A stretch of 64,000 bases of DNA from Nocardia pneumoniae NBRC 100136 (GTDB lineage Bacteria > Actinomycetota > Actinomycetes > Mycobacteriales > Mycobacteriaceae). The position numbers were made by a program, and so were the translations under genes. Shown in pieces: positions 46,225 to 54,497 of this stretch (position 1 is the first letter of the stretch; each line of letters starts with the position of its first letter). The notes below the pieces were generated by a model. That model did not search any database and was not told the DNA's origin. It worked only from the letters and a program-made list of their open reading frames with translations. The stretch covers positions 1 to 64,000 of the forward strand of contig NZ_BAGF01000087.1 in assembly GCF_000308755.1 (NCBI RefSeq), in the 5' to 3' direction.

Positions 46225-47394
46225 ATGCGCGCGCTGTGCTGGAACGGTGTCAACGAACTCGCGGTCGAAACAGTCGACGATCCCACGCTGATCAATCCCC
46301 ACGACGTCATCGTGCGGGTCCGATTGACCACTACGTGCGGTTCGGACCTGCATTTCATCGATGGGTATCTGCCGGGCATGCGTGAAGGCGACGTGATCGG
46401 CCACGAGTTCATGGGCGAGGTGGTCGAGGTCGGTCCCGAGGTCAGCGCACGGCAGTCCGGTGACCGGGTCGTCGTTCCGTCGTTCATCGGATGTGGATCG
46501 TGCTGGTATTGCGAGCACGATCTGTGGTCGGCCTGTGATACGACGAACCCGAACGCCCACTTGCAACAGCCCATCCTCGGGTACCCCAGCGGGGGGATCT
46601 ACGGATACACCCACCCTTTCGGCGGCTATCAAGGATCGCACGCCCACTACATCCGGGTGCCCTTCGGCGACGTCAACTGCTTCCCCATCCCCGACGACAT
46701 CACTGATGAGCAGGCTCTGTTCCTGTCCGACGCCGTACCGACCGGCCTGATGGGCGCCGATTTCTGCGACATCTCACCCGGCGACACCATCGCGGTGTGG
46801 GGCAGCGGAGCCGTCGGTTTGATGGCCGGGCACACCGCGCGGCTTCTCGGCGCCGAACGGGTCATCGTCATCGATCGGTTCCCGGAACGATTGGCAATGG
46901 CGCGCAAGCAGTTCGGGGCGGAGACGCTCGACTACACCGCGGTCGACAGCGTCCAGGAGACGCTGCGTGAGATGACCGGTGGCCGCGGCCCGGACGCCTG
47001 CATCGAGGCAGTCGGCATGGAAGCACACGGCACCGGGCTGCAGCAGCTCTACGATCGCACCAAACAACTCCTCCGGCTCGAAACCGACCGAGCCATCCCG
47101 CTACGCCAGGCGATTCTCGCCTGCCGGAAAGGCGGGATCGTCGCGGTGCTCGGCGTCTACGGCTTGACCGACAAGTTTCCGATGGGTGTGGTGACCAACA
47201 AGGGCCTCACCATCCGCACCGCGCAGCAACACGGCCAACGGTACGTGCCACGCATGTTCGACTACATCCAGCAAGGCGACCTCGACCCCTCCTACCTCAT
47301 CACCCACGACATGCCGCTCGAGGACGCCGTCCACGGCTACGACATCTTCAAGAACAAGCAGGACGGCTGCATCCGGGCGGTCTTCCGTCCATGA
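46225..47394 (+). CDS. Zinc-dependent alcohol dehydrogenase, FdhA-like
   Basis: A 389-aa medium-chain dehydrogenase. Catalytic zinc ligands: Cys in TTCGSD and GHEFMGEV (His, Glu); structural zinc: four cysteines in GCGSCWYCEHDLWSAC. The NAD(P) fold has WGSGAVGLMAGHTARLLGAERVIVID. The insert around residues 110-135 (HLQQPILGYPSGGIYGYTHPFGGYQG) and the end NKQDGCIRAVFRP place it with glutathione-independent formaldehyde dehydrogenase-like enzymes. Last gene of the hemerythrin cassette; likely handles an aldehyde or alcohol under stress. Confidence 0.9.
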   Translation: MRALCWNGVNELAVETVDDPTLINPHDVIVRVRLTTTCGSDLHFIDGYLPGMREGDVIGHEFMGEVVEVGPEVSARQSGDRVVVPSFIGCGSCWYCEHDLWSACDTTNPNAHLQQPILGYPSGGIYGYTHPFGGYQGSHAHYIRVPFGDVNCFPIPDDITDEQALFLSDAVPTGLMGADFCDISPGDTIAVWGSGAVGLMAGHTARLLGAERVIVIDRFPERLAMARKQFGAETLDYTAVDSVQETLREMTGGRGPDACIEAVGMEAHGTGLQQLYDRTKQLLRLETDRAIPLRQAILACRKGGIVAVLGVYGLTDKFPMGVVTNKGLTIRTAQQHGQRYVPRMFDYIQQGDLDPSYLITHDMPLEDAVHGYDIFKNKQDGCIRAVFRP

Positions 47395-47526
47395 TCGGAA
47401 CTCACCGCGCGCCCGGCGGGCGGCTCGGCCACGCACCTGTTCTGATTCTCGGGCACCCCGACACCGCCCTTCCCGCGACTCAGCGCCAGTAGGGGTGACT
47501 GCCCGGGAGCGGTGCGGGCATACGAA

Positions 47527-47555
47527 GGCCGAGCGATCTCGTCGACCGCTCGGCC
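47527..47555. terminator. Hairpin after alcohol dehydrogenase gene
   Basis: GGCCGAGCG and CGCTCGGCC form a 9-bp perfect stem with an 11-base loop between two convergent genes. No T-run follows, so it may act as a bidirectional weak terminator. Confidence 0.5.
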
Positions 47556-47592
47556 GTGTTGACCACCTCGATTCGATTCCTCCTCAGATCAC

Positions 47593-48171
47593 TCAGATCG
47601 GGAAGAAGAAGAAGCCGATCGTTGCACCAATGGCAGCGCCGATCGCGCAACCGATCACGGCGCCCACCAGGAAGAACCAGATTCCGATGAGAACGCCGAT
47701 CGCGCAGCCGATTGCCGCGCCCACGAAGAGCCCGACGAACAGGGCATCCTGCACCAGGCTCTGCACCTCAGGTGGCATGTTGACCGCCGCGGGTGACGGT
47801 GCGCCACTCGCCGGTGTCATCGTAAGGACCGTGCCCGTGCTGTCGAGCGTCGGCGTGAGGGCGAAGGCTTGCCCGGTCTCCATGCGCAGTGTCGTCGGGA
47901 TCGAGCCGACGAGTGCACCGTTATCCGCGATCACATTGATCGCGTCGGGAGCCGGGACGAACTTCCCGGACGCCAGATTGATCGTGGCGCTCGAGTGGTC
48001 AGCCGCCAGCGTCGTGGTGTAGGCGATGGGGCCGTCCGACAAAGTGGCAGTGATATCCTCTCCTGCCACTCGGCCTTGTCCCTGAGCCGTAACGGTAGCG
48101 ATCCCGGTGGATGCGATGGCTATGAGTGCGGTCGCCACCAACTTTCTGATTATCATTGGACTTCCAATCAT
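47593..48171 (-). CDS. Exported Gly-rich membrane protein, DUF8020-like
   Basis: A 192-aa protein (ATG 48171, or ATG 48156 giving MIIRKLVATALIAIAS). It has a signal peptide (to about residue 30), then a small beta-rich domain (about 35-98: AGEDITATLSDGPIAYTTTLAADHSSATINL...) like the DUF8020 modules common in Nocardia, and a C-terminal pair of glycine-rich hydrophobic helices (about 142-188, with GAAIGCAIGVLIG and AIGAAIGATIGFFFF). Glycine-zipper helices of this sort can insert into or pack across membranes. Function unknown; the family name is from memory. Confidence 0.7.
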   Translation of the reverse strand: MIGSPMIIRKLVATALIAIASTGIATVTAQGQGRVAGEDITATLSDGPIAYTTTLAADHSSATINLASGKFVPAPDAINVIADNGALVGSIPTTLRMETGQAFALTPTLDSTGTVLTMTPASGAPSPAAVNMPPEVQSLVQDALFVGLFVGAAIGCAIGVLIGIWFFLVGAVIGCAIGAAIGATIGFFFFPI

Positions 48172-48965
48172 CCTGCCGATTTACAGGTTGACCGTTTCCC
48201 CGACAAACGGCATCATGAATATCTTCGCGCTCCGAAGTTTCGATGTCCATGGGTATTTCGCTTACCTTTTTAGATTCAAACGGTCGGTTTTCACTCCAAC
48301 GCTCATGCCGGTATTCATGGATATGGCATAAGAACGCTCTCAGCCGCATCCGATATCGAGCCCGAGTCCGGCAAGCTATTCCGGCCCCTGGGCATAGTGA
48401 CGAGCCGGGGATGCCGGACCATTGGTCGATTGGAAGGGTTGATAAGGGGGCTTGGGATGGCGCTTGGGATGGGGGTTCAGCAGGAGGGCAGGGGTGGCTG
48501 AGGCGATCGCGTCCGGGGACCCAAGGCGAGGCCATCGATAGAACGATCGTTGTGAAAAACTGTGGGCCAACGTATTTCCGGGGCCGGATGTATGAGGTTG
48601 CCGTGTACGCGGCAACGCCAGCCCTATCGGGAATTACCGAAAGGGCTCCCGGCGCGCGCATCGGCTATTGAAGTGTCTTCGCTGCCGGATATGCGAGCCA
48701 GGGGATCCAGCCGTCGCCGAGCACGTGTCAGTCGGCGTCCAATGGAGACGGCCGGTCGTGTCCGATCACATTTGCTGTGCAGCGCGGTGGTGATCACTAC
48801 CGCCATACTGCGTCCGCTCGCGGACAGCGCAGAAATGGCCCAACATGCCTCCAGCGTCGCGGTCGACCTGATGTTCGTGGTGTCCGGAATCGGCCCCGGG
48901 CGGAGCCCCACTGGCACGGTGAGCGGCGGCTTTCCACCACGACCGCCCAACGCAACCACAAGCCT
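48172..48965. other. Non-coding gap, possibly remnant sequence
   Basis: About 800 bases without a supported gene. The part 48172-48330 is A/T-richer than the rest of the window. Purine-rich phrases such as GGCTTGGGATGGCGCTTGGGATGGGGG occur near 48446 as short direct repeats. Open frames here show no domain or signal peptide. It borders the duplicated tRNA-Ala segment and may be debris from the rearrangement. Confidence 0.5.
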
Positions 48966-49030
48966 GGGGGTCCGGGGGCGAAGCCCTCCGGGCGGGGCGT
49001 GGGGTTTGCACCCCCACAAACACGCGGAAC

Positions 49031-49064
49031 CAAAAAAGGCGAGTGCTCTTCACGAGCACTCGCC
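49031..49064 (-). terminator. Terminator of tRNA-Ala
   Basis: On the minus strand GGCGAGTGCTC and GAGCACTCGCC form an 11-bp stem (loop GTGAA) followed by six T. It starts 6 bases after the tRNA. Confidence 0.93.
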
Positions 49065-49070
49065 TCCCAT

Positions 49071-49146
49071 TGGTGGAGCCTAGGGGAATCGAACCCCTAA
49101 CCCCTGCCTTGCAAAGGCAGTGCTCTGCCAATTGAGCTAAGGCCCC
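49071..49146 (-). tRNA. alaT: tRNA-Ala (TGC), CCA encoded
   Basis: 76 bases on the minus strand: acceptor GGGGCCT/AGGCTCC (one G-T pair), D-arm TTAGCTCAATTGGCAGAGC, anticodon TGC in CTTTGCAAG, T-arm AGGGGTTCGATTCCCCT, and an encoded ACCA end. In mycobacteria alaT is on the same strand as and next to ileT; here it is inverted and 4.6 kb away. Confidence 0.98.
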
Positions 49147-49423
49147 GTCACCGTTCGTCACGGGTCGGCGCGCACAGACGCCTGGAAAACGGTACCTTCT
49201 CGCGGTTGACATGGTCAAAACGGCAGGGTGCCGCGGTTGTCGGTGATCGGATCGGCAAGCGAGGTCAGCGGGTCGTCGGGCCACGTCGGTCCACGGTGAT
49301 CCCGGTCGGGAGCACGATTCGAGCGTTGTGGCCGTACCGTCTGGCGAGGGCATTTATCGTGGTCGCAGCGGTCGTGATCCGGTTTCGCCGATGTGTCGTT
49401 GGTTGCTCGATGAGAGGACCCGC

Positions 49424-51616
49424 ATGTCTCGGTATCTGTTCGCTCTTGGTCGCCTGGTGGCCCTTCGGCGCTGGTGGGTGCTGGCGGTGTGGCTGGTGCT
49501 GCTCGCGTGTGCGATCGGATTCGCCGCGGTGACGGGCGGCAAGACCACCGACGACTTCACCATCCCGAACACCGAGTCGCAGGATGCGGTTTCCCTGTTG
49601 AAGCAGCGGATGCCCGCGTACGGCGGAGCCCAGATGCAGGTGGTGTTCGCCACACCGGGTCTGGCGAAGGTCACCGACCCGCAGGCGAGCGCTGAGATGG
49701 AGCAGGTCGTGGCCGGGCTGCGGGGGTTGCCGCAGGTTGCCACGGTGGTCGACCCGTTCGAGGCCAAGGCGGTCGCGCCCGATCAGCGGGTCGCGTTGGG
49801 CAGCGTGCAGTTCGCGGTGGCGGCGGGGGATGTCACCGAGGAGACGCTGGACCAGGTGGACCGCATCGCCGCCCCGGCGCGGGACGCGGGCATGGATGTG
49901 GAATTCTCCGGAGCGGTGTACCCCGGCTTCACCGCTGAGGTACCGGAAACGCCGGAGCTCTTCGGTATCGTCGCGGCCTTCGTCATCCTGCTCGTCACGT
50001 TCGGGGCGGTTGTCGCCGCAGGACTGCCGATCGTCACGGCGTTGGTGGGCGTGGCCATCGGGCTGACCGGAATCCTCGGTGTGGCGGCCTTCGTCGACGT
50101 GCCCGCGGCGGCGACGTCGCTGGCGTTGATGCTGGGGCTGTCGTGCGGGATCGACTACGCGCTGTTCATCCTGTCCCGGCATCGGCACAACATCGTGCTC
50201 GGAATGCCCGCGGAGGAGTCGATACCGCTGGCGGTCGGAACGGCGGGAAGCTCGGTCGTGTTCGCGGCGGTGACCGTGATCATCGCGCTGTGCGGGCTTT
50301 CGGTCGCCGGTATTCCGTTCCTGACGGTCATGGGGTTGACGGCGGCTGGCGCCGTGCTGGTGGCGATGCTGGTCGCCCTGACACTGCTGCCCGCGCTGCT
50401 CGGATTCGCCGGTGCCACGGTCGCTCGATTCATTTCGCCCCCGCTGCATCCGGGACGACCGGAAGAGGTGGCGCGGATCGCCGCCTACGAACCGGAGCAG
50501 ACGATGGGGCACGCCTGGGGCCGATTCCTCACGCGCTTCCGGGTGCCGCTACTCGTCCTCGGGATCGCGGCGTTGGTCGCCCTGGCGGCTCCGGTCACTC
50601 GGATGGATCTCGGGCTGCCCAGTGGCGAGTCGCAACCGGAGTCGAGCACTGCCCGCAAGGCCTACGACCTGGTCAGCCGCTCATTCGGTCCTGGTTTCAA
50701 CGGCCCGCTGCTGGTGGTGACCGACCTGTCCAACGCTACCGGTCCGGACGTGGGCCAGACGTTGACGCAACGGTTGCAAGCCGAACCCGACGTCGCCGCG
50801 GTCCAGCCCGCTGGCAGCGGTGACCGGCTGCTGCTGATCCAGGCCGTGCCGAAGACCGGTCCGGCCGATCAGGCCACCTCGGATCTGGTCACCCGGCTGC
50901 GGGACAACCGCGACCGCATCACGGCGAACACGGGGGCCACCTTCCTGATCGGCGGCACCACCGCCGCGAACATCGACACCTCCGACCGACTGGCCGACGC
51001 GCTGCCGATCTTCCTGTTGGTCGTGGTCGGCTTGGCGCTTGTGCTGTTGACCATTGCCTTCCGCACCGTGCTGGTGCCGTTGTCCTCGATCGTCGGATTC
51101 ATCCTCTCGGTCTTCGCCGCGCTCGGCATTCAGGTCGCGGTTTTCCAATGGGGTTGGGGAGCGGCCCTTTTCGACGTGACCGAGGCGCCGACGCTGAGCT
51201 TCCTGCCCATCGTCATCCTCGCGATCATCTTCGGGCTCTCCAGCGATTACCAGATCTTCGTGGTATCCCGGATCAAGGAGGAATACAGCCGTACCGGGGA
51301 TGCAGTCGGGTCGGTGCAGAACGGGGTCGCGCATTCGGCCCGGGTGGTGAGTGCCGCCGCGCTGATCATGTGGGCCGTCTTCGTGGCCTTCACCTGGGTC
51401 GACAATCCGATCGTCAAGCCACTGGCGTTCACGCTGGCGGTCGGCGTCGTCCTCGATGCCTTCGTCGTCCGGCTCACGCTGGTGCCCGCCGTCATGGCCC
51501 TGGTCGGAAGTGGTATGTGGTACCACCCGCGCTGGTTCGGACGTTATGTGCCGGATCTCGACATCGAGGGCGCGGAACTGGAGTACGAGTTCACGCGCGA
51601 GGCCGCGCACGCGTGA
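49424..51616 (+). CDS. MMPL/RND family transporter, 730 aa
   Basis: ATG 49424 (GAGAGGA upstream) begins MSRYLFALGRLVALRRWWVLAVWLVLL, a basic start leading into the first helix. There are about 12 membrane helices in two halves with outer loops (about 45-165 and 400-530). Proton-relay Asp-Tyr pairs are seen in GLSCGIDYALFILSRHRH and FGLSSDYQIFVVSR, and GGTTAANID lies in the second loop. It exports lipids or hydrophobic compounds. It lacks the long D2/C-terminal parts of MmpL3-type proteins. Convergent with a tetR gene 18 bases away; it may remove the substrate or a toxic product of the catabolic operon. Confidence 0.9.
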   Translation: MSRYLFALGRLVALRRWWVLAVWLVLLACAIGFAAVTGGKTTDDFTIPNTESQDAVSLLKQRMPAYGGAQMQVVFATPGLAKVTDPQASAEMEQVVAGLRGLPQVATVVDPFEAKAVAPDQRVALGSVQFAVAAGDVTEETLDQVDRIAAPARDAGMDVEFSGAVYPGFTAEVPETPELFGIVAAFVILLVTFGAVVAAGLPIVTALVGVAIGLTGILGVAAFVDVPAAATSLALMLGLSCGIDYALFILSRHRHNIVLGMPAEESIPLAVGTAGSSVVFAAVTVIIALCGLSVAGIPFLTVMGLTAAGAVLVAMLVALTLLPALLGFAGATVARFISPPLHPGRPEEVARIAAYEPEQTMGHAWGRFLTRFRVPLLVLGIAALVALAAPVTRMDLGLPSGESQPESSTARKAYDLVSRSFGPGFNGPLLVVTDLSNATGPDVGQTLTQRLQAEPDVAAVQPAGSGDRLLLIQAVPKTGPADQATSDLVTRLRDNRDRITANTGATFLIGGTTAANIDTSDRLADALPIFLLVVVGLALVLLTIAFRTVLVPLSSIVGFILSVFAALGIQVAVFQWGWGAALFDVTEAPTLSFLPIVILAIIFGLSSDYQIFVVSRIKEEYSRTGDAVGSVQNGVAHSARVVSAAALIMWAVFVAFTWVDNPIVKPLAFTLAVGVVLDAFVVRLTLVPAVMALVGSGMWYHPRWFGRYVPDLDIEGAELEYEFTREAAHA

Positions 51617-51634
51617 GTTGACGCCCTTTATCAG

Positions 51635-52297
51635 TTATGCGGCGCTGTCGCCGCGCGGCTCGATGCCGAGGGAAGGCAGCGGGAGATGACAGATCTCGCG
51701 CGCCTCATCGGCCGGGATGCCGAACATCCGCAAAAGGTCCTCGGTGACCTGGTCGGACGCTGCGGCATCGTCTCGTTCTGGTTGATCGTGCAGTAATTGC
51801 CCCAGGCACAGCGCGGCGCCGGCCACGATCGTCATGGCCAGTTCCGGGTCGCTGACGTGGAATCGACCTGCGCGGGCGGCGGCCTCGATGTCACGGCGAG
51901 CGCGCGGTGCCAACCCCCTGTCCGAGGCGGTCAGGGCGATTCCGTTGTTGAGCAGAACCTTGCTGAGGATGGGGTTTCGCCGATGCATGCGCCCGGTCAG
52001 CCGGAAGCTCTGCGCGAAGATCCGGGCCGGGTCGTCCATGCCCTCCATGAGGGTGTCGAGCACGGCGCCGTGCTGGTCGAGCGCCTCTTCGACCGCGGCC
52101 CGGAACAGGTCCTCTCGGCTTTGGAAGTGGTTGTAGAACGACCCCATGCCGACATCGGCGGCCTGGGTGATCTCCAAGATCGGCGCGTTCAGTTTCCCGG
52201 CCGCGATGAACGACTGGGCCGCGCTGAGCAGGGCGGCGCGAGTGCGTGCCTTGCGGCGCTCCAGCCGGTTGGGTTCCGCGCCGGCCTGTTCGGTCAT
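51635..52297 (-). CDS. TetR/AcrR-family transcription regulator
   Basis: A 220-aa protein with the TetR HTH at about 15-65: RKARTRAALLSAAQSFIAAG and then EITQAADVGMGSFYNHFQSREDLF, followed by a helical ligand-binding domain. It is divergent from the dioxygenase operon and shares a 134-base gap with it that holds the perfect 14-bp palindrome TGACGATATCGTCA. It is thus the likely local repressor of that operon and perhaps of the MMPL gene. The ligand is presumably an aromatic substrate or CoA thioester; this is inferred from context. Confidence 0.88.
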   Translation of the reverse strand: MTEQAGAEPNRLERRKARTRAALLSAAQSFIAAGKLNAPILEITQAADVGMGSFYNHFQSREDLFRAAVEEALDQHGAVLDTLMEGMDDPARIFAQSFRLTGRMHRRNPILSKVLLNNGIALTASDRGLAPRARRDIEAAARAGRFHVSDPELAMTIVAGAALCLGQLLHDQPERDDAAASDQVTEDLLRMFGIPADEAREICHLPLPSLGIEPRGDSAA

Positions 52298-52396
52298 GCC
52301 TGCTCACCTCTCCCTGGTCGTCCCCGCACATGGTAACGCCGCACTTCAGTGATGACGAATTCTTCAGAACCACTTGACTGAACATTGCGTCGTATA

Positions 52397-52410
52397 TGAC
52401 GATATCGTCA
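52397..52410 (+). promoter_or_regulatory. Candidate TetR operator
   Basis: TGACGATATCGTCA is a perfect 14-bp palindrome, 22 bases before the dioxygenase start codon and within the divergent promoter region. Flanking bases (CGTATA...GTCAC) add no further symmetry. Confidence 0.75.
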
Positions 52411-52431
52411 GTCACATGGAGGGAGTGGTCG

Positions 52432-53565
52432 ATGATCGACCATCACGACCCGCACACCGGCCTGCACAGTGAGCACGGCGCCCTGGCCGGCGAACATCCG
52501 GGGCGAGCGCCCGATCCGATCGTGAAGGTGCACGATCTGGCGTGGCTGGAGTTCGAGAAACCGGCCCTCGAGCGCGCCGAGGTCTTCGCCCACGCCTTCG
52601 GCTTCGCGACGTCGCTGCGCACGCCGACCGAACTGCACCTGCGAGGCACCGAGGCCGAAGCGCCATGCGTGCTCATCCGGCGGGGACCGCGATCGAGGTT
52701 CGTCGGCCCGGCCTTCCGGGCGGCGGACACCGCCGACCTGCTCCGGTTGGCGGAGGCCGGTGGAAGCACTGTGGTGCGCTTGCCCGACAGCCTGGGCGGG
52801 TCGGCCGTCGATCTGACCGATCCGAGCGGCTTGCGTGTGCGGGTCGTCGCCGACACCCACACGTTGACCGCCTTGCCCGAACAGGTTCCGCACACCCTCA
52901 ACTGCGGACACGGCGTGGCCCGGGTAAACGCCACGCAGCGGCCGCCCCGCGAACCGGCGCGGGTGCAACGTCTGGGACATGTGGTGGTGCAGACCACCAA
53001 GTACCGAGAAACCCTCGACTGGTATCTGCGGCATTTGGGTCTGATCGTCAGCGACTTCCTCTACTACCCGGGGCAGCGGGAGCGCGGGCCGGTGATGAGC
53101 TTCATCCGCTGCGACCGCGGCCGGACGCCCGCCGACCATCACACACTGGCGTTGGTGCTCGGCCCGGCCAACCGGTATGTGCACTCGGCCTATCAGGTCG
53201 CCGACCTCGACGCGCTGGCCGCGGGTGGCGAATATCTGCGTGACCACGGTTATTTCCGGTCGTGGGGGATCGGCAGGCACATCCAGGGCAGCCAGATCTT
53301 CGACTACTGGCGTGACCCGGACGGGTTCCTGGTCGAGCACTTCAGCGACGGCGACATGTTCGACTGCACGCTGGAACCCGGCTGGGCGCCGTTCACCGCC
53401 TCCGGCCTGGCCCAGTGGGGGCCGCCGGCCAGCAGAGACTTCCTCGGCCTGAAACCGGGCCGGGAATCGCTTCGCGAGCTGCGCGCGCTGGTCGACGCGC
53501 TGCGCGAAGACAACGAATTCGATCTCCGTCGCCTGCGCGGCCTGTTGAAAGTAGCCAGTTCATGA
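52432..53565 (+). CDS. Extradiol ring-cleavage dioxygenase (VOC, type I)
   Basis: A 377-aa two-domain vicinal oxygen chelate protein; ATG 52432 has GGAGGGAG upstream. The N-terminal domain (about 35-140) is degenerate; the C-terminal domain (about 175-310) holds iron ligands His in QRLGHVVVQT, His in HHTLALVLG and Glu in GFLVEHFSDGD. Such enzymes open catechol-type rings next to the hydroxyls (2,3-dihydroxybiphenyl 1,2-dioxygenase class). First gene of an operon in which all five genes overlap by 4 bases; its stop overlaps the FAH gene start (ATGA). Confidence 0.9.
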   Translation: MIDHHDPHTGLHSEHGALAGEHPGRAPDPIVKVHDLAWLEFEKPALERAEVFAHAFGFATSLRTPTELHLRGTEAEAPCVLIRRGPRSRFVGPAFRAADTADLLRLAEAGGSTVVRLPDSLGGSAVDLTDPSGLRVRVVADTHTLTALPEQVPHTLNCGHGVARVNATQRPPREPARVQRLGHVVVQTTKYRETLDWYLRHLGLIVSDFLYYPGQRERGPVMSFIRCDRGRTPADHHTLALVLGPANRYVHSAYQVADLDALAAGGEYLRDHGYFRSWGIGRHIQGSQIFDYWRDPDGFLVEHFSDGDMFDCTLEPGWAPFTASGLAQWGPPASRDFLGLKPGRESLRELRALVDALREDNEFDLRRLRGLLKVASS

Positions 53566-54497
53566 GCATTTCCGTTCTCCGTACCAGCGACGCCTGGTGG
53601 GTGGCCACACCCGCGGGCGCCGCGAAGGTCGACACCGCGGCGACCACCACAGCACAGCTGCTCGCAGACCGTCATGCGGTCGTCGCGGCCGCCACGAGCG
53701 GCGAGGTCGTGCCGGTCGATGCGCTGTCGCTCGTCTCGCCCGTGACCGCGCCCTGCCGGGTGGTCGCGCAGATGACGAATTTCGCCTCGCACGTCGAGGA
53801 TTCGGGCATGGACCCGGAGACGGTGCCGCTGACGTTCTTCCGGAAGGCGTCGGGGTCGATCAGCGGTCCGCACGACGACGTCATCCGGCCCGCGCATGTG
53901 CGGCTGCTGGATTACGAGGTGGAGATCGGCCTGGTGTTCGGCCGGGAAATGCCGGTCGGATCGGAGATCACCCCGGACAACCTCGCCGACTACATCGCCG
54001 GTCTCGTCGTCACCAACGACATCTCCGCGCGTGATGTGCAATTGCCGAAAACCCAGTTCTACGAAGCGAAGTCGTATCCGACGTTCACCCCGGTCGGTCC
54101 CGCGCTGGTGCTGTTGGAAGCCGATGAGCTGAAGCGGTTCACCGACCTGCGATTGCGATTGTGGGTCAACGGGGAGGTGCGCCAGGACATGACGGTTGCG
54201 GACATGATCTACCGGCCGCTGGAGACCTTGCGGGCGTTGACCCGATTCCAGCACATGGCCGTCGGTGATCTCCTGCTCACCGGAACACCGATCGGCACCG
54301 CGTTGAGCGCTCCGCCGAAACCGGTCCAGTTCATGGCGAATCTGCTCCCTGCGACGGTGAAGTGGAACCTCTTTTTCAAAGGCCAGGCCAAGAACCCGAA
54401 GTATCTGCACGACGGCGACGTCATCGAGGCCACGATCGCCACCAATGACGGCGCCATCGACTTGGGCCGCCAGCGCACCACGGTGAGGTACCGGTGA
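53562..54497 (+). CDS. Fumarylacetoacetate hydrolase family protein
   Basis: A 311-aa protein. The FAH domain (about 80-305) has the metal ligands Glu and Glu in DYEVEIGLVFG and Asp in TNDISARDVQLPK, plus the loop TGTPIGTAL. Family members hydrolyse or decarboxylate 2-oxo/2-hydroxy acids formed after ring cleavage. In this operon it most likely acts on the product of the extradiol dioxygenase, replacing the alpha/beta-hydrolase of classical meta-pathways. Exact reaction cannot be told. Confidence 0.9.
   Translation: MSISVLRTSDAWWVATPAGAAKVDTAATTTAQLLADRHAVVAAATSGEVVPVDALSLVSPVTAPCRVVAQMTNFASHVEDSGMDPETVPLTFFRKASGSISGPHDDVIRPAHVRLLDYEVEIGLVFGREMPVGSEITPDNLADYIAGLVVTNDISARDVQLPKTQFYEAKSYPTFTPVGPALVLLEADELKRFTDLRLRLWVNGEVRQDMTVADMIYRPLETLRALTRFQHMAVGDLLLTGTPIGTALSAPPKPVQFMANLLPATVKWNLFFKGQAKNPKYLHDGDVIEATIATNDGAIDLGRQRTTVRYR

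Larger units (their letters stand above)
48966..49146 (-). repeat. Inverted duplication, copy A (with intact tRNA-Ala)
   Basis: Read on the minus strand this segment has tRNA-Ala, its terminator and about 70 bases more (GGTTCCGCGTGTTTGTGGGG... to CCCCCGGACCCCC). It matches 58461-58612 on the plus strand with few changes except a 28-base deletion there. The two copies point outward and enclose 9.3 kb. Confidence 0.93.

Noticed and set aside
47999..48671. Open frames on both strands between the DUF8020-like gene and tRNA-Ala
   Set aside because: Composition is Arg/Pro-rich, no domain or signal peptide is seen, and frames on opposite strands overlap without preference.
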